NCBI GenBank assembly: GCA_963580285.1
Contig: OY757011.1
Location: forward strand, 121,303,846 to 121,367,845
Source: Lucinisca nassula
Lineage: Eukaryota; Mollusca; Bivalvia; Lucinida; Lucinidae
Reading direction: 5' to 3'
DNA: 64,000 nt
Under the pieces are notes generated by a model. It was not told where the DNA came from. It was given only the letters and a program-made list of their open reading frames with translations, and did not search any database. This document shows, piece after piece, positions 55,358 to 64,000 of this stretch; position 1 is the first letter of the stretch, and every line of letters starts with the position of its first letter. The translations under genes and the position numbers were made by a program.

Positions 55358-55393
55358 TGAATCCGACAGAAAACAAAATCGGGAATGCCATAC
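54975..55393. repeat. Tandem duplication, 202- and 217-bp units
   Basis: Units 54975-55176 and 55177-55393 are the same except for (TTA)n length (about 15 bp difference) and small changes beside it. Shared: TTATTTCCTTACATG, CCACACCAGCGTTGGATGAT, TGAATCCGACAGAAAACAAA. Confidence 0.92.
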
Positions 55394-55516
55394 GTTATGT
55401 AGCGTATGTCGAGCGTTACATTTTCCAAAAAGTTGACTTGAGGGCAAAAATCGAAAATAGCTTAACAGCTTGGACTAGGATAGTCTTTGAAACCGGATTA
55501 CGTAAGATGTGTATTG

Positions 55517-55800
55517 TTTGTTTGTTTGATTTGAGGTTTAACGTCCCCGTCAACACTGTAAATGTCATTTTGGAGACGTTGCTTCCAATTTTGTGGGACT
55601 TTTACCCGACATTGAGATGAAATGACATCTCAAGCCCTGTCGCCCAATGAAACCAATAGGGTTTATTAGCATGGACGGTCCGCCTCGCACTGTGGTTCCT
55701 GGACAGGCTTAGATCCTCTAAGCGGTTTACCAGTACTAGTATGCGGGCTGGATTCAGCTCTGCGTGGAAGCATCATGCAGCCCATATATTTCTTCAAGCA
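55517..55800 (-). mobile_element. SINE-B, full length
   Basis: TTGAGGTTTAACGTCCCCGT to CAGCCCATATATTTCTTCAA. Confidence 0.88.
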
Positions 55801-56436
55801 TAGAGCGAATTGACATGTACACAGTATGAAGAGTCGACTACGTACTTTGCCGCGTCACAGTATAACGAACCAACGTCGTTACCTTGATTCTTTCTTCTAT
55901 TTCGAAAAACAGAGCGTTTACTTTTTCTGTGGTATTAATTTATTTATTGCTAATTTGGATACACTAACCAAACACACTCGTGGGATGAAACTGCTTCTTT
56001 CATATAAGCTGGCCCCTAAGTAATAAAAATGTTTCATGCTCAACTATGCTGAGCATGAAATCGATAATACTCGCAAATATTACAGTAATGGGACCAAACA
56101 TATAATGTCTGTGCTCGTTACAACCATTCAATGGAGGCGGATCTAACGAGTACCCACAATCCACGCTTTTGAGGAGAAATATTATAGCAATGTATATAAC
56201 TGTTAACCCAGAAAATTGTATATATAAAAAGTTTTGTTATTTCCATAAAACGCACTTGTTACTTTATCACCCGGCAGTTGCATCAGAAGCAAATAAAATC
56301 ATGTGTCTTCATCTTTCATTACGATCAAACATCTGTGTGACATAGGGCATTTTTAGCATGTTTACTGATGAACTTAACGTCGCACGAGCGTCAAAACAAG
56401 ATGTTGCATCGACGCCCATGCGACACCGACTAGACG
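55801..56436. other. PAL fragment, no gene
   Basis: PAL centre remnant at about 56110-56165 (AATGGAGGCGGATCTAACGAG region). Nothing else. Confidence 0.4.
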
Positions 56437-56716
56437 TCGTTTATTTGTTTGTTTGATTTGGGGTTTTACGTCCCAGTCAACACTGTGTATGTCATTTTGG
56501 AGACGTTGTTCCGATATTGTGGGACTTATTCCCGACATTGAGATATGACATCTCAAGCCCTGCCGCCTAATAAATCCAATATGGTTTATATGCATGGACG
56601 GTCCAACTCGCACCACTTTTCCTGGGCACGCTTAGTACTCAGGTGCGGTTGGTTTCAGCTCTGCGTGGAAGCATCATGCAGCCATCTATTTCTTCAAGCC
56701 CCAATGGGCGGGGCGG
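56437..56716 (-). mobile_element. SINE-B copy
   Basis: GATTTGGGGTTTTACGTCCC to CAAGCCCCAATGGGCGGGGC, one internal deletion near 56635. Confidence 0.85.
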
Positions 56717-57079
56717 GGCTGGACTAGACGTCTTATGGACGCTAGGTCACCTACGATACAGGTATGTGACTTCTGTGGAGGCTAAGATTTTGGAAAAGGT
56801 CTGCCGGCATGTCAGCAGACAATAATAATGATAATAATGAATTCCCCCGTCAACCCCAGTTTTTTTCTTGATAAAGTGGGGTCTATGGGGAACTTCATTT
56901 CACGGACTTGTTAACCTGATGGTTATGTTTCTTTCCTTTTTATCTTCTCATGTATGTCATGAGCATGGCCATAAGGGATAGTTTAGTCTGTTATATTACT
57001 TTATGCAACAAACACTCACGTAAACCTTCCTAAAGCGCAAAATTTGGGTTTACAGACATGAATATCCGTCACCGTTTTT

Positions 57080-57081
<2 letters not shown>

Positions 57082-57166
<85 letters not shown>
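57082..57166. repeat. (CA)n microsatellite, about 42 units
   Basis: Uninterrupted CA dinucleotides. Confidence 0.97.
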
Positions 57167-57170
<4 letters not shown>

Positions 57171-58605
57171 TACACAGGTTAAGAGCTGCGATTTGGATAA
57201 ATCGCCAATGTCAGATTATTTTCTTAAGATCATCATGAAAAGTGTGTACATAATGTTGAGCCCCTTGAACCCCATTTTCATAAAGTACAACTGGGTTTAA
57301 CGGTTTCCTATTTCTGCTCGAAGCGGTTCTGACGAGGACCAGCAATCTAAGTTTAGGTTCACGTTCGGTGAAGATCAGCAATCCATATTTAGAGCAGAAA
57401 AAAATGCAAGATATCGGATATTTTGTCAGAAAATTTTCAATTTTTGGTGACAAAACTTTCAATATATTTGAATAGGCGTGTTTTTGTAAAGTACCGTTGA
57501 AGATGAAATCTCCAAAATAGTTATTCTTAGTTTCGAGTGAAAACTTATCAATTTTATGCTCGGAACATAGATTCAACAAAGCTCGTTATAACCGCCGTGT
57601 ACTTTGTTTTTCAAAAAAGTTGGGTTGCAGGGGTATTAATTAACAAATACTGATTAACGCGTTCTATTTCATAATTCGCTTTAGGAAAATAGAGGCACGA
57701 GACAAGCTGCATTCTTCCATAATATTCAGACGAAAAATAAAAATAATAAAAAGATAATTATCATTCGCGCTTATATCTGCATCAAACCATTATGATTACG
57801 CTCCCGTGCGCTAAATGTCTCTAAAACTAACGTTTCTCAGATGAAAATGTTTTTTTTTTTTAATTCTGCCATATTTATAGATTTATGACTGCTCATTAGA
57901 ACCACCTTGGTAATACAGTTTTAACGAGTATCCGCAATCTATGTTTTAGAACAAAAATAAAAAAAAATAATGAATTCTCCGTAAATCCCATTTTCTAAAA
58001 AAAAATGCTCATTAGAACCGCCCTGTCCAGACAGTTTTAAGGAGTACCCGTAATCTATGTTTTGGAGCAATAAGGAAAAAAGGAATACCTCGTAAACCCA
58101 ATGTGCTCTATATACTGTGGGGATTAGAGGGGCCTTCTATTCACGGACTTGTGATCCTGATGCATTAGCTGTAGGGTGATTTTTAAAACCGCTTCAACAA
58201 ATCGGTTCAAACAAAAACCCACATTCAATGCTCTTGAGATAATGTGGGATCTAGTTGGACATGTTGGAGTGTTTATTTAACGGACTTTTTGTTGAGGTGA
58301 TGATGAATAATTTAGAAATTCTGAATTAACGTTTAACAAATATCGACTAATGTATAACAGTTTCCGGAAAGCAGATATTACACACGCGTGTAAACACATT
58401 ACCTGGCGTTGCATGGCAACGTAAGTGAAGTGTGGTCAGTGACAAATCACGCCAATACTATTATATGACCCTAATGTCTTGGGAAATACGGTCATCTGTA
58501 ATTGCCAGAATATACAGGGGTTCTAATAATTTTGGCCTCAGTGTGGCGCAGATATTTCCTTAACATTTAAACAAACAAAGAGCATTTCTCAGTTAATGCA
58601 TTTTC
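57167..58605. repeat. Degraded PAL copies; no gene seen
   Basis: PAL-like arms at about 57300-57400 and 57790-58150 (AGAACCACCTTGGTAATACAG, quoted in part; CTCTATATACTGTGGGGATT). 58151-58605 unrecognised. Confidence 0.55.
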
Positions 58606-58836
58606 TTAACCCGTATTTGACAAAGATGGAATCTCCCACCTAGTAAGTTTGGATTGGTCCATTTCCAATTATTGGGCTGCCAGGTTTGTTTTATTAGCGA
58701 CACATTTTGCAACAATGTTTGTACTTTCAGCAAACAGTGTAAAACCAGGTCAGACGTCGTGTTTTGTGGCGTCTGATCTGGGTCTGCACTATTTGCCAAT
58801 GTTCCCCAAAAGGGCCGCTAGGCATATATGGGTTAA
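58606..58836 (-). mobile_element. MITE-2, old copy, TTAA-flanked
   Basis: TTAACCCGTATTTGAC and GCATATATGGGTTAA ends, hairpin GACGTCGTGTTTTGTGGCGTC. Confidence 0.75.
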
Positions 58837-59220
58837 ATCTTCGATACACTTATTTGTTTGTTTTTCTTTCTTTCTTTTTTTTTGGTTCTTTTGTTTTTAG
58901 AAAAAAAATCCATAAAGATTTTTAGGATGAACGTACGTATTGTCTGAAAATTTATCATGCATTAAGCTGAGGTATTATCCATGTCATTCTCGATTGTTCT
59001 TTATATATGTATTGTTAAGTTAAGATTGTTCTTTGTACTCTGTATTTAAAGTCAATGACCATGTCATTTCTTAAGCAATGGCATACATGTACTTACAGAA
59101 TATTCATTTTTTTTCTCAAATATAACTTTAATTTTAAATGACGCGATTGTAGTGAATATATATGTTAAGCTGTTGAAGATAATCGTAAATAAACATGCAC
59201 ATGTATTTAAGTCAACTAAA
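58837..59220. other. Non-coding, no gene seen
   Basis: T-rich and AT-rich sequence without recognised repeats. Confidence 0.4.
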
Positions 59221-59505
59221 GCGATTGCGCATGCGCGCTTAATGCATAAATTCGATTGGCTCAGTCATAAAACGGTGTCAAACGGTCATACTATTGGCCA
59301 AAACGGGAAAGCGTTTTCAATAGCGTTTTGATCTTTTCAGAGCGCATGCGCAAATTTACCGTTTGTCTGAAACGATTCGTCTTGACTTTTGATTGGTCAA
59401 AACGATATGAAACGCTCGAACCGTTGTCGAAACGCAAACGTTTTGCAACGGTTTCAAAACGGACCCTAAACGCAAAAATGGGTAGGTCGAACGTTATCGC
59501 CACTG
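59221..59505 (-). mobile_element. MITE with ATCGCCACTG end; NRF1-like and CCAAT words
   Basis: Right end ATCGCCACTG (59496-59505) is the complement of the 49562 start. TGCGCATGCGCG at 59226-59237 fits the NRF1 consensus YGCGCAYGCGCR, and a near match AGCGCATGCGCA is at about 59341. GATTGG/ATTGGCC supply CCAAT words on the minus strand. Dense AAACG motifs. Confidence 0.6.
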
Positions 59506-59809
59506 TAAAAAAGCGTTAGCTGGCGAGCTATCCTGTCTGGTGACATGTTTTCTTTGTATATTTACTATAAACCCAGAATATATCCCGTTACTTTCCATTG
59601 AAGTTACCCACTTTGCCCGTAGTTAAGTGTTTTTATGAGGAAGTACGTATCTGCTTTCCATGTGCATACGGGTCTACATTTTTTCTGGCCGACCTGACAA
59701 ACGCTACCGTTACCGCTTGCGACTCCGAATTTGACACAAATAGAGGGAAAAAATTCTAACAACTATGAGAACTTTGGAACCCAAGGTCGGAGACAGTTGA
59801 TATATTCAT
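59506..59809. other. Non-coding, no gene seen
   Basis: Nothing recognised. Confidence 0.35.
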
Positions 59810-60445
59810 AACGATAACATGCCCGTGAGATCTAGTGCATTTTTTCACATCTCCTAAATGGCTCTTTTCTGACGAAAACTCATGACATTTTACTTATTTA
59901 TACTGCAAACATAGAATATGGGTGCTCGGTAGAAACGCCTACCGAGTACCCGTAACCTATGCCTTGGAGCAGAAATAAGTAAAATATTGTATACCCCCAT
60001 AAACCCCAGTGGGTTTATGGGGGTATACAATATATTACTTATTTCTGCTCCAGCGAGGTTTCAAGGGTGTTCATTTCACGGAATTGTTCATAAAATGTTC
60101 ACTGAAAGCTGGAAAAATGAGAACACTAAAGCAACCACTGCCCATGACATCGCATCACGTGAACAAGTCCGTGAAATGAACACCACAGTAAACCCCACTT
60201 TGTATAGAGGAAACTGGGGTTTACAGGGGTATACATTATTTTGCTTATTTCTGCTCCTAGACATAGGTTGTGGGTACTCGTTAGAACCGCCTCAATGAGG
60301 CGGTTCTAACGAGCACACACAACCTATGTTTGAAGTACGAATAAGGAAAATATAACAAATTTTCATCGGAAAAGTAGCCATTTTGGAGATATGAAAGAAT
60401 GCACAATGTCGCACGGATGTGTTATCGTTATGGAAACGTTCAAAG
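59810..60445. repeat. Two overlapping PAL copies, reference example
   Basis: The layout is an arm ending AAAATCCGTGATATTTTTC, a GTTGTGGGTGCTCGTTAGAA half, a CCGCCTCAATGAGGCGG centre, a complementary half, an arm with AGAAATAAGAAAAATAATG and CTATATAAAGTGGGGTTTA, and the end GTTCATTTCACGGACTTG. Here two copies are joined, with an extra palindrome of GTATACCCCCATAAACCCC at about 59987-60035. Confidence 0.82.
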
Positions 60446-60507
60446 GTGGTTGTGGGAGAGAAACAGAAAACCAAGGGTGATTCAGAATATTCAACCAGCT
60501 TGGTACG

Positions 60508-60670
60508 GCCCCCGCCCGTCCAGGCTTGAAGAAATAGATGGGCAGTATGATGCTTCCACGCAGAGCTGAATCCGACCCGTACACGAGTACTGGTAAACCG
60601 CTTAGAGGATCTAAGCCTGCCCAGGCAAAGCGGCAAATCGGCAAAAANNNNNNNNNNNNNNNNNNNNNNN
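60508..60670 (+). mobile_element. SINE-B cut by a 23-N gap
   Basis: From CCCCCGCCCGTCCAGGCTTG to CCAGGCAAAGCGGCAAATCG. N-block at 60648-60670, after which SINE-B does not resume, so sequence is missing or misjoined. Confidence 0.8.
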
Positions 60671-61794
60671 TTCCTCGCGTGACATCTGAATTGTTTGAAT
60701 ACAGTAAACCAGTTCATAGCTAGACAATTGTTGCTGTCACTATTGTAGCTCATATTATCGACTGCAAAAAGATCTAGCAAAACAGCCGTACAAGTTTCAA
60801 TCTATTGGGCTCGCGTAATCACAGATTGTATATAACTGCGTCATACTGTTCAAGCATAATAACCAATCAGTATGGAGGTTAATCATTGCCAAAAATACAG
60901 ACATGTAAACATTACATTGGTCAACGTTATACATCGTAATGTGTAGTTTGAAACATGGAATGGGGTATAGTTATGAATTGTAAACATTACATTTGTCAAA
61001 ATACAGACATGTAAATATTACATTTGTCAACGCTAAACATCGTAATGTGTAGTTTGAAACGTGGAATGGGGTATAGTTATGACTTGTAAACATTACAATT
61101 GTCAATGCTGAACGTCGTACTGTGTAGTTTGTAGTAGTACTGGAGAGTAGTTATACTAGTAACATGTTGTTTTAACATCTTCTTATACTTCTATCTGTGC
61201 ATTACTGCAAGTACAAGTTTGTATCATTGACTTTCTACCTTTTGAAGACTTTCTAAACCAACAACGTCATCTTACGTCACGTTAACCGATGCAACGATTC
61301 AGAGGACTCGTGTAATTCAAAGCCTTGTATTCTGTAAGATCTACTGTGTTGCGTGTGCTATACATCCAGATGCAAAACGTACGGTTAAATAGGTTCCATC
61401 GCTCAATGAACAAGGCGAAAGTATATACTTGTAAAGTTATGGTTTGACATGTACATCTTTATCGAATTTTGCAATGCCCATATATGGTGTTGCCTCCGGA
61501 AACTGTCGGTCTTTGTCGAAGTTGTATGGAAAATAAATATTTGAAATAAGGATCGCTCCCTGATACTTCCTGAATGCAAGGGAGACTACTTATCTAGACT
61601 ATTTAGGTTGGATGATTTAAAAAAAAAAAAAACACCCTTCCCGATCGATTCCCCTAATATATTAAGCGTTGGCGGTGAACTGTACATTTTGTTTTTAGAT
61701 GATAGTTTTAAGTACCGTATTTCTAAATCTTGATATAAATATTTAAAGATTTTGAGTCCAATTAGGTGGGTAATTAGCCGAGGATACTGGTGAC
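60671..61794. repeat. Mostly unique; threefold repeat at 60895-61125
   Basis: TAAACATTACATTGGTCAAC, CATCGTAATGTGTAGTTTG and GGAATGGGGTATAGTTATGA occur two to three times in tandem over about 230 bp. The remainder (61126-61794) shows no gene or known repeat. Confidence 0.7.
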
Positions 61795-61975
61795 ATGGTT
61801 ATGGTTCTTGCAGTCTGCGATTCCCCTCATTGCCCTCTATCAGTATTTCAAGTTTCACTTAATTACCTTGAATCCTTTTAGAGAAAGTGTGATGGATGGA
61901 CGGATAGACGGATGAACAGTCAGACGGACGGACAAAGTGGCGACTATATGCAGCTCTCCCTTCAGGGAGCATAAA
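61795..61975 (+). repeat. Cassette tail fragment
   Basis: TTATGGTTCTTGCAGTCTGC, a GATGGATGGACGGATAGACG run, and an end CCCTTCAGGGAGCATAAAAA. Similar to 3880-4120. Confidence 0.65.
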
Positions 61976-62104
61976 AACACACACAAAATATTTGGATAGT
62001 ATAACTTGACCAAGATGGTATATCCACCAAAAAACATGCTATCAAAGCTGCAGTTTACAGGGAACAAATAGAAGTTGTCCTTGAACTGTCGCCACACAGA
62101 CCAA

Positions 62105-63175
62105 TATGCATCATCATAACACACACTTTCGACATAGCGCGTGTTTTCACATTTCCAAAATGGCTACTTTTCTGATGAAAATCAGTGATATCGTTTTTAT
62201 ATATACTGCAAACAAAGGCTGTGGGTGCTCGTTAGAACCGCCTCCTCGAGGCGGTTCTAACGAGTACCCACATCCTATGTCTCGGAGCAGAAAAAAATAT
62301 ACCCCGTAAACTCCAGTTTTGTCTGTATAAAGTGGGGTTTATAGGGAGTGTTCATTTCACGGACTTGTTCAGGTGATGTTTGTCTCAATGGCGTCTTTCA
62401 CACATTTACCTCATTACGAAAACACATGCGTGGGGCATAGTGCATCTTTTTTTATATCTCAAAAACGGACATTTTTTGATAAACATTTATGATATATTTC
62501 TTATTAATACTCCAAACGTAGACTGTGGGTGTCCAATGGCGCGGTTCTAACGGGTAAATACAACTTATAAACATAGATTGTGGGTGCTCAGTTAGGCGGT
62601 TCTGACGGGTACACACAACTTTTGGAGCAAAAATAAGGAATTTATGGTTTACTTTTATCAATAGTCCAATACATCAAACATAGGTTGTGGGTGCTAAATG
62701 GGGTGCTTCTAACGATTACCCACAACCTATGTCTTGGAGCAGAAATAAGGAAATGGTGTATACCCCTTTTAACCATAGTCTACTCTATATTCAGTGGGGT
62801 TTCAAGGAGTGTTCAATACAGGACTTGTTAACATGAAGGTTTGATTTGCGCCCCCACCCACCGGGGCTTGGAGAAATAGTATGGAATGCATGACATCACA
62901 TGAACAAGTCCGCGAAATGAAGACCCCCCTTAATCCCACTTTATATAGAGAAAACTGGGGTTTAAGGGGGTAAACATTATTTTTCTTATTTTTACTCCAA
63001 GACATAGGTTGTGGGTACTCGTTAGAACCGCCTCATTGAGGCGGTTCTAACGAGTACCCACAACATATGTTTGTAGTATTTATAAGAAAAATATCACAGA
63101 TTTTCATCAGAAAAGTAGCCATTTTGGAGATGTGAAAAAATGCACTATGCCATACGGGCGAGTTATCGTAATGAT
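62105..63175. repeat. Three PAL copies in a row
   Basis: About 62105-62375 (centre CCGCCTCCTCGAGGCGG), 62400-62845 (degraded) and 62885-63175 (centre CCGCCTCATTGAGGCGG, near intact). A SINE-B scrap (CACCGGGGCTTGGAGAAATA) lies between the last two; another at 63172-63262. Confidence 0.82.
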
Positions 63176-63297
63176 GCTTCCACGCAGAGTTGAAACGGAA
63201 CGCACATGTAAACCGCTCAGACGGTCTAACCCTGTCAAGAAAAGCTGGGGCGGTCTAACGAGTACATGTTCCCACAATTTATGATTTTAACAACAAA

Positions 63298-64000
63298 CAA
63301 GAGGGCCATGATGGCCCTGGTTCGCTCACCTGATCCATATTGAAGAAATGAAATTTTAAGTAATATGTTAAGTTGGAGTGGAAGGTTTGAGCAGTTTTGG
63401 TTGACAGTGACCCAAGGAACATTTCTGTGAAATTTTTTCAAACCCATCGAATATTCCTATGATTTGTTTTCCCTTTTCATTTTTGAGAACAAATCTTATA
63501 TGAGTTTATCAATTTTAAGTTCTTGCGACCATCTTGTTCAGCAGAGTGGAGCAATTTGAGCAAATTTGACAGATGGTACCCAAAAATTATTCCTGTGAAA
63601 ACATTTATAAACTAGAATAATGTCGATTGCGCGCCATCGCAAATCCCCACGCTTTTTACAGAGGGGCCTAGTACCGAAAACCCCTCACCCTGGGCCCTAA
63701 TTTGACCCCAGGGTCAAAATATTACATGTATTATATTCTACTAATCATGTCCTTCAATTTGATATGCCACATGACTATGTTCCAAAAAACTTAAATTTTG
63801 ACCCTTTGACCCCTCCCCCAGGGCCCCAATCTGATCCCAGGGTCAAAATTTTACTTGTATTGTATTCTATTAATCACCCCCTTCAATTTGATATTCCATA
63901 TGACTATACTCGGTAAAAAAATAAATGTAACGTTGCACGCCCTCATCATGTAAGGAAGCTGTGTACCGAATTTGGTTACATTCCGACCAGTAGTTAAGGA
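63298..64000 (+). mobile_element. Type-1 cassette head, runs off the window
   Basis: ACAAGAGGGCCATGATGGCC then GCTCACCTGATCC, identical in form to 583. Internal units differ from the other copies, and two GGGTCAAAATWTTAC...TTGTATTCTA repeats lie near 63710 and 63838. Confidence 0.8.

Noticed and set aside
1..64000. Ribosomal RNA genes, bacterial operons, viral genes or toxin genes
   Set aside because: No segment shows recognisable rRNA, operon structure, retroviral or other viral proteins, or toxin motifs.

Overview
The window is eukaryotic, non-coding-dominated DNA, and I read it as a bivalve mollusc. The reasons are spliced animal-type exons, heavy loads of tRNA-derived SINEs with (AAAC)n or (GAAA)n tails, TTAA-flanked MITEs, and the long tandem-repeat cassettes (heads like CAAGAGGGCC, tails rich in ACGGACGG) that I know from heterodont bivalve assemblies. 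The species is not determinable here. Two assembly gaps (200 N and 23 N) fall inside repeats.

The only gene I can name is a minus-strand ABCG2-type half-transporter. Four exons are clear: 36604-36756, 24765-24922, 20744-20895 and 14599-14706. They carry the signature motif, Walker B and H-loop regions of the nucleotide-binding domain. A plausible 30-nt fifth exon lies at 10495-10524. All intron phases agree and all junctions are GT/AG. The Walker A exons and all membrane-domain exons are not visible, so they lie outside the window, in the gap, or are absent. A separate intronless 249-codon proline-rich ORF (4677-5426, minus) is unrecognised. A decayed piggyBac-like transposase N-terminus (24053-24363, minus) sits in an ABCG2 intron.

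Layout: 1-4130 tandem cassettes, one nested in a 162-bp array; 4131-6068 the 249-codon ORF and quiet flanks; 6069-10300 MITEs, SINEs and a further cassette; 10.5-36.8 kb the ABCG2 exons and introns, whose introns hold most mobile DNA; 36.8-64 kb intergenic or upstream-intron DNA with about 15 copies of a palindromic repeat, many SINE-B copies, an 8-unit tandem array of tRNA-like sequences (53031-53695) and microsatellites.

The most unusual structure is a 3,989-bp transposase-less element (15578-19566). It splits a tRNA-derived SINE at its B-box arm, is flanked by a CCGG duplication, begins TGTCA and ends TGACA, and is built from two opposed arrays of G-run/palindrome/C-run units. The terminal signature resembles Ginger/Tdd DNA transposons, but the internal architecture is not one I recognise. 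Family labels used below (SINE-A, SINE-B, SINE-C, SINE-D, MITE-1, MITE-2, PAL, cassette types) are mine, for this window only.
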